From Botryotinia globosa (Eukaryota > Ascomycota > Leotiomycetes > Helotiales > Sclerotiniaceae): 64,000 nt of DNA. The DNA is taken from assembly GCA_014898425.1 (NCBI GenBank), contig RCSZ01000002.1, forward strand, positions 496,001-560,000, in the 5' to 3' direction. Under the pieces are notes generated by a model that was not told the origin of the DNA, made no database searches, and worked only from the letters and a program-made list of their open reading frames with translations. Shown here in pieces: positions 36,496-49,317 of this stretch; within the stretch, counting starts at the first letter, position 1, and each line of letters begins with the position of its first letter. Made by a program: the position numbers and the translations under genes.

Positions 36496-38405
36496 ATGGA
36501 CCACGATGATCAAATATCTAACCATCAAGAAATCGATTTTTGCACTCTGGGAATGTTCATAATCGGTATGTTTCGAGTGGTGTTTATTCATGTATCTTTC
36601 ACATTGTTTTTTTGTAACAGAGGGGTTTATAAATATCAGAACAACTTGAGAAGTCTCGGACGCTTGAAACGTGTGGAAAAAATATGTCAAAGTCGATTTG
36701 ATGTTCATGAATTGATTCTATATTCTTGTTTCTATCTTATATCTAGTGATATTCAAATTCAGTATGAAATTGTTTTCTCTTTCCAAATAGCAACTGTTCG
36801 CAAGGTGTGTGAAACGGTTGGGATGTTTATGTTGTTCATGCATGAGGTACATACTTTAGATTTGGTCTCACCAAAGTAAAGTCCTCAACCACAACATATA
36901 CCGTTGGAGCTTTGTCACGAACTCATCAAGTTTCTGGTGAAAGCAAAGAGCTATCTGTATCTTCAAACCTCATTGTTTTCAAAAATCGGCGTTACGATTT
37001 CTTATCCGGTTTTCTCCGGTATTTTACCTTCAGGTTCAGGGATGCTATATCTAACAAGATAACCATCATCATACATTGTTTTCCCACATACCAACTTCTC
37101 CTCAAATTCTGTTTTGATATATTTATATATTAATATTTATATGTAGATGAGATACACTACCTCCCACCAACTCCCTCAGTGTATGATGTCCTCGGTGGTG
37201 CCGGTTCCTATTCCGCCTTAGGAGCCCGTCTCTTTTCTCCTCCACCGCTGTCCCAAACAATCTCGTGGGTAGTAGATAAAGGCTCCGATTTCCCCCCATC
37301 AATATCATCTCAGATTAACACCTGGCAAACCTCTTGTCTGATCCGTACCGATCCCACCCGTCTCACAACTCGCGGCTGGAATGGCTACGACAGCAACGAA
37401 ACCCGCTCATTCAAATACACAACCCCAAAACTCCGACTGGACGAATCATCTATAGCTTCTCACCCTCCTCTCTTATTCGCAAAATCTTTCCACCTCATAT
37501 GTTCCCCAAATCGCTGTATAGACCTTGTAACACGCATTCTCTCAATTCGGAAATCACATTCTCCCAATCATCCCAAACCACTTTTCATATGGGAACCAGT
37601 CCCAGATCTTTGTACACCAGACGAACTTTTAAATTGTACAAATGTTCTTCCATATATCGACGTTCTCTCACCAAATCACTCAGAACTAGCAGGTTTCATG
37701 GGCGATCCTGATTCTGGTATGACTCCTGAAGGAGAAATATCAATGGAAGCAGTAGAACGTTCTTGTGAACAACTCTTATCTTCAATGCCATTGCAATCTT
37801 ACGCACTCGTTGTAAGATGTGGAGCATTGGGATGTTATGTTGCGAAGAACGGAGGAAGAAATAGACGCGCGGAGAAAAATCGAAGGAAACGCCCGGCAAA
37901 TAGATCTAGAGGTGGCTTGACACTAGATATGAATATGGAAGATTTGTTCGCAGGATTACTTAGTGATTCTGGGGAGATTAGCTTCGAAAGAAACGACTAT
38001 GTTCCTGTCGACCCGGGGATTGAGAAATGGATTCCGGCTTATCATCAAGCTGGAGAGGGGGAGGAGGAGCATAAGGTAGTAGATCCGACAGGAGGTGGAA
38101 ATGCATTCTTAGGTGGCTTGTCAGTGGCATTGGCAAGGGGAAAGGGAATTATAGAAGCTAGTTGTTGGGGAAGTGTAGCAGCTAGTTTTGCCATTGAACA
38201 AGTGGGGGTACCGGTCCTGGGTGTCTTGGAAGAGACCGAGGGGACAGAAGGAGAGGAAGACGACTGGGTGGAGGAAGGGGATGGGGAAGATGAGGAGGAT
38301 TATACAAGGGAAATGGAAACGTGGAATGGAGTGGTGGTTCAGGAAAGATTGAGAGAGTTTATGGGGAGAGTAGATATTGCACCTAGTGAATGTCCGTCTA
38401 GGTAG
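36496..38405 (+). CDS. Mak32-like PfkB-family (ribokinase fold) protein
   Basis: Two exons (36496-36565 and 37147-38405) give 442 residues. The join restores the family N-terminus DFCTLGMFIIDEI followed by LGGAGSYSALGARLFSPP. Fungal Mak32, first known from maintenance of the yeast M1 killer dsRNA, has this ribokinase-like fold. Landmarks are IDVLSPNHSELAGF and the C-terminal PfkB signature DPTGGGNAFLGGL near residue 335. In active sugar kinases the residue after the glycines is Asp, the catalytic base; here it is Asn, so kinase activity is doubtful, as in Mak32 relatives. A Lys/Arg-rich insert (near 225-245) and an acidic C-terminal insert are lineage features. The 581-nt intron is about ten times longer than its neighbours, and its start stays in frame for 300 nt after exon 1, so alternative products are possible. 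Confidence 0.82.
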
Positions 38406-38962
38406 GTAAGCTAGCGCCTGTTTTTGAGAAGCAAATACAGTGAAATTGGAGATGGGGACAAAGGGAGAATGAGAAATCAAAAATGACCTTTATTTGAACT
38501 AACTACATTCTACTTCGCTTATACATAATCTTATTACATATCATAGACATACATAATTCAAATTCTCAGTTCCTACCTACCTACTAGGTTTGATATTCAG
38601 GGGGGAGTTCTTTTGTTGTGTGCAATGACGTGGTGAGATTTAAATGAGGTATTTGAAATCAGAAGACCAAAGAGTTGATTGATCGTGTAGTGCGTCTCGT
38701 CTATCTGTCGGTACGGTACGGTACAAGATGGACAGTTGAGCAGCCGAGGACGCAAGGGAAGCAACCACGTGATACTAAAAACCACTTTACGCGCCCAAAC
38801 CGCGTTTTCACGCGATATCTTCTTTTGAATTGAAATTTCGCGACTGTCAACACCACGGCAACCCCATACCGCCCCTCTTTAACTTCAATAACAAACCACC
38901 ATACATATTTTCAGGTCAAACCTTATAACCACGCCTGTACATAACCTGATATACTCTCTAGA
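38406..38962. other. intergenic region upstream of MCM3
   Basis: Contains the 3' end of the Mak32-like gene and the MCM3 promoter. A CACGTG (38766-38771), cgcg-rich cell-cycle elements (separate entry) and a short gtacggtacggtac repeat near 38710 are visible. No gene is seen. Confidence 0.55.
38789..38815. promoter_or_regulatory. MCB/E2F-like cluster upstream of MCM3
   Basis: Three CGCG cores in 27 bp: tACGCGCcc, ccgcgttt and cACGCGAt, about 150-175 bp before the MCM3 ATG. The yeast MBF complex recognises ACGCGT-type boxes and drives MCM genes at G1/S. The match is to the core only. Confidence 0.45.
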
Positions 38963-41709
<2,747 letters not shown>

Positions 41710-42003
41710 AATTTGGGAAAATGGAATAAGGGGTGTGGATGGGATGGAATGGAATGACAATATCTATAGGGGGGTATATGTGGAAATGAGATAATGAGGA
41801 GTTGAGTAATTGATCTTGATCTGATCTAATATGAGTGATTGGTTATTGATACGCAAAGTAGATGGTTTGATTTGATTGGATTTGTGTACACTTTTAGCAC
41901 GTATCACGTGCATATATACTAAATTCGCTTAGATTAGATTAGGTAAGCAAGGACCAATATCTTGGCCCTTGTCACCTAATCCTAATCCTTATCTTTTTAC
42001 ATA
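41710..42003. other. 3' flank of MCM3 up to MITE
   Basis: Normal-composition spacer with no gene. The MITE begins at 42004. Confidence 0.5.
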
Positions 42004-42364
42004 TACAGAAAAACTTGGCTATACCGGACTGGGATATACCGGAATCTTGAATATACTAGAAAAATTTCCTGATTTGATCACTTTTTATATAATAATACCG
42101 GATTTTTAGGCAAAACCGGAATACCGGATTGATTTTTCAAGAATCCGGTATAAATTTTAATAGTGGATTTAGCTTAATAAGCTTTTTTTAATATTAATAA
42201 GCTTAATCACATAATAAACTTTCGAAAATATCGGGGTTTGGAACTGAAATCGGATATAAATTTTAGTTAGAAAGCTTGGGCCATTATTTTTTATATCGGA
42301 ATCTTGAATATATTGGATTTGATTGGTCGAAAATCTCAGTCCGGTATAACCAAGTTCTTCTGTA
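42004..42364. mobile_element. MITE with 32-bp inverted repeats and TA duplication
   Basis: Left end tacagaaaaacttggctata and right end (read on the minus strand) tacagaagaacttggttata pair over 32 bp, through ccggactg and gat, with three transition mismatches. TA dinucleotides flank both ends (42002-42003, 42365-42366). The element is 361 bp and non-coding, with internal repeats of ataccgga. Size, ends and TA target fit a Tc1/mariner-derived MITE. Confidence 0.8.
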
Positions 42365-42412
42365 TATAACAATTTGATGTTTAAATTCGACTATCTAGGT
42401 GGAGTATCACTA

Positions 42413-42795
42413 GATGGGTGGGTAAGAGCCCATTCGAATCGTTTTTTTAATTTGTTATCAAAATGAGTCAAAATGAGTTTAATGAAAAGAATTTAGTTTA
42501 TATTTTATTAATATTGAATTAAGATGTATAAATTTATAAAATGTAAAGTAATATATATTAACGAATACTCATCAAAATTCTATTACAAAATTAATAAAAT
42601 TATTATATAAATTTTCAAATTTATTAATCAAGATTTGATAGCTTTTTATAATTCAATATCAATATTTAATTTATTAATTTTCTTATCAATATAAATTATT
42701 AAACTATATTTGTATTTAGTAAATATTCACTTGGACTATATTTATTATTAATATCGTCTAAAAAAATCGATTCGAACGAGCTCTAAGTGTTCATC
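42413..42795. mobile_element. possible second inverted-repeat element
   Basis: The segment from gatgggtgggtaagagccca and attcgaatcg on the left pairs imperfectly with cgattcgaacgagctct...catc on the right (about 29 bp, best in TTCGAATCG and AGAGC). The 380-bp interior is AT-rich. No target duplication is clear, so it may be a stem-loop instead. Confidence 0.35.
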
Positions 42796-42815
42796 GAGAA
42801 TAAGAATAATATTAT

Positions 42816-42956
42816 TTATTTATTTATTTATTTATTTATCTATCTATTTATTTATCTATTTATCTATTTATTTATCTATTTATCTATTTATCTATTTATC
42901 TATTTATCTATTTATCTATTTATCTATTTATCTATTTATCTATATATCTATATAAA
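42816..42956. repeat. (ttta/tcta)n tetranucleotide microsatellite
   Basis: About 35 tetramer units of ttta and tcta mixed. The plus frame through it encodes Ile/Tyr/Leu repeats and is not a gene. Confidence 0.95.
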
Positions 42957-43053
42957 TAATAAATATCTCATCCTCATCCAAGTCGAATTTACTCCACTCT
43001 ACTCTACTTTTAATTATACAAACTTCCTTCATTTAAATCTAAATAATAAATAA

Positions 43054-43716
43054 ATGAAAATCTTATTATTATTATTCGATCTAAATAAACAACAAAGAGA
43101 AATAATATACTAGTCATTTCTTCTTACAACTAATATTTATAAGTCTTTCTTATATAGTTTAGAAAAAGCAATTGTTTTTTATCAATCTAATTTCCTTACA
43201 GAATATATGCAGAAATCCATACTACGAACCTACTACCTTCTATTCTTTTACAATTATTTATTTATTTTTCAAAACAAAATTATAAATTTAATTAGATTGG
43301 AATATTATGATCTCATTGAATTCAAAAATATAATTGAGTTTCAAATAGCATATCATTTATTGAACAGAGATAACTACTTTCTAAAACAATCGCTTTACTC
43401 AACTGGGAACTAGGAAGCTGCTTACAAGAGCCGACTATTACTTCTCTCTTGATTTCTATATACAAACTCTTCCATCCACCTTTCCTATAACTCTAATATT
43501 CAAAATCTTGAAATATCTAAGGCCCCACCACTTCTCGACATCTATGAAAATTTAGAGACAATCTTAATTGCAGAGTGGTTCCAAGAAGAAGATGAGCGTC
43601 TTCGGGAACGGGGACGCATGATTGTGAAGAATATGCTGCGTTTGCATAAATTTACTGCTCCGTGTGGGGCTGATGCTGCTATGGAAAAGTGTCATCTTCG
43701 GCAATTTTCGGATTAG
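43054..43716 (+). pseudogene. gene remnant with RIP-like stops
   Basis: One frame from the ATG at 43054 to the stop at 43716 (221 codons) is broken by only three stops: TAG near 43111, TAG near 43411 and TGA near 43450. Each is one transition away from Gln or Trp codons. The 5' two thirds is AT-rich with Ile/Tyr/Asn-biased codons. The last 200 bp has normal composition and convincingly coding text (LETILIAEWFQEEDERLRER, then MIVKNMLRLHKF). The composition gradient suggests RIP leaking from a neighbouring repeat. The same frame extends upstream to the microsatellite, so the original gene may have been longer. The family is not recognised. Confidence 0.55.
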
Positions 43717-46700
43717 CGAGGATGAAGGGGTTTGAGATGGGTTTGGTGATTTGGTAATTTGGTAGTATCGAGGTACGAGTTATTAGATTTTGCAGAACTT
43801 TCCTTGGAATTATTGAGATTGATGGGGGTTGGAATGCAAGGGAAGGGGAAGAGGGGTAGTGGAGAAAGCGTGATTTTTGAAACTACGGTAGATACGCTTT
43901 TATCAGCTGATAAATGGAAATATCCTGTAGTTTATTGAATTGTGTATTGCTGGTTTTATGTGTATATGTGGATGTGACTGTTGTATTTGCGAGTGCTGGT
44001 AGTGTAGTGTTAATGACTGTTTATAAGGATAGGAGCGAGTGGTAGATATGGAGATAATGGCGTCAGTCACATAGGATGAATGACTTGTGCTCTAAGGCAA
44101 CGATATAGAATCATCACACGCGAGATTAGGTCTATTCAAAGTAGTTTATGTTCTCATTAGCACTTTTGTAGATTGGTGAATAAACCATGACTACACTCGA
44201 ATGTCAGGAATGAGATGTTTCATCCGATAGGGTATGAGAGCGCGATGTACTGTTTCTACGAAGGTTCAATCTACGAGGGAAGAACGCATCGATAATGTTA
44301 ATTGGCGGTCAATAGTCAATGAGGAAACGACATGCAAAGAAGCTTGGCTCCAACTAGTGGTCAAGAATTGAGATGTCCATTGTTCTATAATACTGTGGGA
44401 TGAACAAAACTTTCGTTGCTATGCGATATCACTTACGATAGAAGGCGGAAATGACAATAAAAACGCTCGAGCGAGCAATTATGTCCATTGGCAATGAGCA
44501 GTCGAGGGGCACCATTGAGAAATATCTCACTCCTACCCTTCTACTACGGCCATGTTTTATATCGTTGAGGAATCGACGATGGCGGATATGAAGGCACATG
44601 TAGGGTTTCTTGGACGATTTTTTATCAATATTTACATTCTGATGATGAGAACTCAAGGCTTTTTGTATATCTTCAGCCTCAAGAATTTCCTGCAGTCTGA
44701 GAGGTACAGTCAGGATGGATTATTCACTTCTCATAGGCTAAAGTTTTTGTAAAGCTGCAATGGGAAACTAATGTCTTTTATAAGATGAATCTAGTATAAA
44801 GGTCTAGCTTTTCATGACCACACCAAACAATGAGCAGAAGAACTTTCCAGTATGCCTCAGAGCGTGTTGCGTATTGGGGGAAACGTGTCCAGTTGCCTTT
44901 TGGTTGCCCGTCACAACCAGAGGGAAGAAATTTACTTAATAGACCACTTTGGAGAATCGGAGACATCTTGTTGATGGGTGACAACAAAAATTGAATTCAC
45001 CATTTCGTAGTGAGACAGAAATGCACTGAGTTACTGTCACTCAATTTGTAATTCATCTGAAGCTTGATATCTACACGCATGTTAATATTGAAGCGCTATC
45101 TGTGAGAGAAGAAGATGTTTTTCTGCCGCTTCGCGCTTTGGATTAGCAGTCCCGTAGGCCTCGGCGATGAGCCGCTTTCGAGAGCTCGTCTTTACAGTTC
45201 ATAATTTGTGACCATGACAACTATATATACCAATGAAAATGGAGGTAGATTCGATTCACACTAATGCTAAGGGGCAAGGAACAATAATTCTGGATTTATT
45301 TTACCATTAGCCACTCGTGCAATCGGTGATCTGCAGACTACACAGCCAGGAAATCCTAAATGTCACTTAATTCTTCCGCAGCCTATAAAAGAGATTTTTA
45401 AACTTGGATTCTAGTACTGGTGTACCATAGAGCAAAAATTGAGGTGTATGAACAATCTATGAATGGAACAGATATGCTGTCGAAATAGGTTGCAAACTAT
45501 TAAAGAATGAGAAAAAACTAGCAAAGGTTTTACACGTGAATAGATATAAAATCATCGAGGAAAATCGACAATGAGACTTATTGCGTGGCAATTTTGGGAA
45601 TAAATGCTGTCGAAGTTTTGGCAAGATTAGCTCAGATCTGCAAACGTCGCTTATACACGTGAAAAAAGAGAACCTATGAGGCAGAGTTGTTTGCATTATG
45701 AGGAACTCATGGATGACCATATATTTCAAGTTGTTTCAGATTGTAACATTTCGGAAGCGACGGATTTATTACACTTATATACCCTTTGAGCCCGTGATAA
45801 AATGATGAATATTCCATCCCACAAGCAAATTTGACCAATCATCTTCCTATGATGAGGCGGAATATGAGAGTGCCTACCCTCTATCGAAAGTTGGCATCAT
45901 CCACTATATTGCTATTGACAGCTGGATAGCGAGCTTGCGCATCAATTAGGCAGATTCTTTCATTTTATGCATCGACTTTGCCCATATGTTCATTCTCCAG
46001 AGAAGAACAGGCTATTCTTCCAATGTAACAACAGTACCACGAGAGGTGAACTGATGATTCACATCCATCAGAGAAATTTTGCATGACACCCACTTGGACA
46101 GTTTATTTTTAAATCAACACAACCAACTAAGGTTCACCAAGAAGCACACTTCCTGGGTTCATTGAAAATGAAGCTTGGATTACTTGATCTATAGGGAAAC
46201 CAAACCTAATCGTTTATCGCAAGTCTGTACAATCGTACAAAGGAGTGCATGGCAGGAAGTGCCCCTTCAAGGATTACCAGACCGCATTCTATGTGTTGCA
46301 AATTTGGTTGAGATCATATGACTACCACCGTTCTTCACCACCATCACTTCAGCAGAATCAATGCCAGACGATAACACCGGAATTGATGTTCAATCCATGA
46401 TGTCTCGAAAAGAAGCAAGGTGTAGGGTAGAAGATTTCGGCTCCAGTCTGTTTAGACGGGACTTCACGAGTAGAGCATCTCCAGTAATCAACCATCACAA
46501 TTTAACCTTAATCCTCTGTATCAGAAATCCAACGACTCAATAACTTAGGAAATTCCCGGCTTAGTGATGAATGCCTCAAGCTAAGAACTAAGACAGTAAA
46601 CATCACCGAAGGATATTTTAACACACAAATTGAACTGAATGGTATACAGACAATTTGATTGTAACCCTTCATAAGTAATCTATTTTCAAATATTGAGATC

Positions 46701-47286
46701 CTATTGTATGAATTGTGTTGACACAATGAACTCTCATTGTACAACTCGCCTCCAGATAATAGCCTGGGATATGACTAGACTGATCACCATGCACTTCCAT
46801 AGAAGTGAAGGTTAAAGTGGAAAATCGACGAATCAAAAACTATTGGATAATCTGGACCCAGGAAGTGGAAAAAGAATGAGCACGCATTTAAAATGAGGAG
46901 TAAACCATGGTGTAAATTGTAAAATAGCAGCGTGGACTGATTGAACTGTTCTATAAATAAGCTGTGCTGCACGACTGCAGAGGGCATTTCGGTGCGAAAA
47001 GATGGTATCCTCAAATATGTCCTACCTCGAGTACTTACCGCAGTAATAATTCTTCAACATAGAAGCATTCGTACAATCATAGACAATATCAAAGCAACAA
47101 CACAGACCAGTTGCCGTTCGATCCGACAACGTAGCTTTTTCTCTTTCCTTTCCCAGTCTGCCCAGAATTTCATGTCATAGAAAACATCAAACTCCATTAT
47201 GACAAGGAGTGCAATCATTGTTCTCGAAGTTGTTTATTCATTGTATGACGACCTAAATATGTACAATTCTTTTCTCATTTTCGAAT
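43717..47286. other. 3.6-kb gene-free region
   Basis: No ORF above about 90 codons looks coding in either strand and no tRNA, LTR or inverted-repeat ends were found. Composition is ordinary, unlike the RIP blocks. It may contain untranslated RNA or long-decayed genes that I cannot see. Confidence 0.5.
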
Positions 47287-47853
47287 TTAATTTCCAGTGA
47301 CCTTCTCTACTACACGATCGGTGATGCTCTTGTGCTTTTGTTCCTCGTGCTCCTTGATTTGTTTGCTCCAGCTAAAATCTTGTCAGTCATTGCCCGGCTT
47401 CCAATATCTTGCAACCCTGAGCTCCGTGCTTGATTCCTCCGGCGTTCCCCGGTATTCTCTAGACTCCCATTTGTAAAAATGATATAAACCAAACTCACTA
47501 TCGACTTGGGAAAAACCTTCCCTCCTCCGGGAACTTCGTCCTATACTCTCTCTCGGCACTCAATTTCCACATTCCAGCAGTAATCCCGACAATGACAGTC
47601 GCCATGATCGCAGTATTCGCTTTCCAGTTACCAGGTTGCGAGTACCATCCTCCGGCTGGAGACCAGACGTGTTTGGGATATCTAACATAATGTTGTTAGA
47701 TAATGTGCTTGGGCGGACTTGCTTATTTCAAGGTCGGTCGAAGTTTGGTGGAACTGAAGAACTTACGGAATTTTGCCGCCGCCGCCCTGGGTTATTTGTT
47801 AGTATTTCCTGGCAGACATGATTGCGTGTAGAGGGGAAGAAGGAACACACCAT
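47287..47853 (-). CDS. small single-helix membrane protein, probably mitochondrial
   Basis: Four exons: 47853-47851 (the ATG alone), 47786-47767, 47681-47499 and 47371-47287. They total 291 nt, 96 residues. Introns are 64, 85 and 127 nt; the first has a perfect tactaac branch point. The protein starts MGGGGKIPYPKHVWSPAGGW, has one membrane helix (NTAIMATVIVGITAGMW), then a charged tail with FPEEGRFFPSRYWSKQI. Splicing is needed: unspliced, the next ATG (in intron 1) meets a stop after six codons. I recall similar small proteins in other ascomycetes and suspect an inner-membrane respiratory accessory subunit, but I cannot name it. It shares a short promoter with mitoribosomal mL44, which supports a mitochondrial role. 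Confidence 0.75.
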
Positions 47854-48120
47854 TTTTAATCAATTGCGAAATGTGCGATGGATTTTTTAAGTTATTTGAT
47901 TCTGGTCAGATTTGGCGACGTCGTTCCTCGTTCCTCAGATATCCAATTGCCACTAACCGCAAAGGTACTAGTGCAATAAATATAGCATCACACACGAGCT
48001 TGGGCGAGAAATTTTGGAATTTGTTATCGAAATCGCCGGTCCAATTTCTATCCGCCACAACCACTCGATCATAATTCCTACACTCGAATTGGAAGTGTTG
48101 GAAAGGGGAATATAGGAGAA
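47854..48120. promoter_or_regulatory. bidirectional promoter
   Basis: Only 267 bp separate the start codons of the small membrane protein (minus) and mL44 (plus), so the two genes must share promoter sequence. No TATA box is obvious. Confidence 0.6.
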
Positions 48121-49317
48121 ATGATGAAGAGGTTACATTTAGAAAGATGGAGCAACCAATTGCTTTCTCAAAATACTAGATCCGTTTCTACTTGTCCGAG
48201 GCGGCATGCTCTAGCACAAAATCTTCTCCCGAGGACGACTTCGATACCTGCATATGTCCGCCTGAACTCAACATCTACACTTGCTCCCAAATCAGAAGAG
48301 ATCGTTCTGGAAGATGGCGAACAATCCCTCGAACCACCAATTCAGCAACCCACCCCCAAAAAACCCTCTGCGAAAGTAGCAGCTCTCCACGCCCGTCTTT
48401 CTCTCCCCTCCAAATTACCCCTCCAAACACTCGCTCGAACCCTCATTACCCCCTCCGCAAACAACAACCCAGCTTTCAATAATGCAGGACTCTCTCGTAT
48501 TGGAGGCGATCTCCTAAATTACCACGTCTCTGAATATCTTATTTGTACATATCCACGTTTACCATTGGCCGTTTTCTACGCAAGCGTTTTGGCATATAGT
48601 GGTCCTGATACTTTACATCTGGTTGGAAGAGATTGGGGTGTTCAACCTGCTTTTGCTCCTGGGCAAGAAGTCGATACTGGATTATTGCAATACAAACATT
48701 TGTCGCCAAATGGAGAGACCAGTTCTACAGGAAAAACTACCAGAAAAGAGGCGCCTTATTTTAGAAGAGGAATGGCATCTAGAGTTGTCTACGATGATGA
48801 ATTTGGAGACACAGTCAGGAAATCGAATCAAGTCACCAATCCTCAACCAATGAACAATGCCTATGCCTCTTTCGTTAAAGCACTCATTGGTGCGGTCTAT
48901 CTCCATGCAGGTCGCGCGGCAGCAAAAACATTCATCGAACAACATATCTTATCCCGTCACCTGGATCTCGACAAGTTGTTCCAATTTTCACAGCCAGTCC
49001 GCGATCTCGCCCGTCTATGCGCACGCGAAGATTTCGAAGCCCCAGTTGCTAGAATTCTCAGTGAAACAGGTCGACACTCTCGAAGTCCAGTCTTCGTAGT
49101 GGGAATTTATAGCGGAAGAGAAAAATTGGGTGAGGCACCAGGTGCAAGTTTGAATGAGGCGAGAATTAGAGCTAGTGTTGCGGGATTGAAGTCTTGGTAC
49201 CTTTATAGCCCAGGACGTAGGTCGTTGCCAAGTGAAATGGAAATTTCAAGTCGAGGGAAAGAGGGAGTGAAGAATTGGGAACCAGTGCATGTGGACATCG
49301 GAGAGATTATTGCCTAA
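48121..49317 (+). CDS. mrpl3: mitochondrial large-subunit ribosomal protein mL44 (MRPL3 type)
   Basis: A single exon of 398 residues. The first 50 are Arg/Ser-rich with few acids (RLHLERWSNQLL, RSVSTCPRRHALAQ), a mitochondrial targeting sequence. Residues about 100-275 are a degenerate RNase III fold (SRIGGDLLNYHVSEYLICTY, ASFVKALIGAVYLHAGRAAA) in which the acidic catalytic residues of true RNase III are not conserved. About 300-375 is a double-stranded RNA-binding domain (FVVGIYSGREKLGEAPGASL, then NEARIRASVAGL). Fungal mL44 binds rRNA in the mitochondrial large subunit without cutting it. The first ATG is followed at once by a second Met; either would keep the targeting peptide. Confidence 0.92.
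   Translation: MMKRLHLERWSNQLLSQNTRSVSTCPRRHALAQNLLPRTTSIPAYVRLNSTSTLAPKSEEIVLEDGEQSLEPPIQQPTPKKPSAKVAALHARLSLPSKLPLQTLARTLITPSANNNPAFNNAGLSRIGGDLLNYHVSEYLICTYPRLPLAVFYASVLAYSGPDTLHLVGRDWGVQPAFAPGQEVDTGLLQYKHLSPNGETSSTGKTTRKEAPYFRRGMASRVVYDDEFGDTVRKSNQVTNPQPMNNAYASFVKALIGAVYLHAGRAAAKTFIEQHILSRHLDLDKLFQFSQPVRDLARLCAREDFEAPVARILSETGRHSRSPVFVVGIYSGREKLGEAPGASLNEARIRASVAGLKSWYLYSPGRRSLPSEMEISSRGKEGVKNWEPVHVDIGEIIA

Noticed and set aside
42787..43053. ORF of Ile/Tyr/Leu repeats
   Set aside because: First two thirds is the tetranucleotide microsatellite; only its tail may belong to the pseudogene frame.
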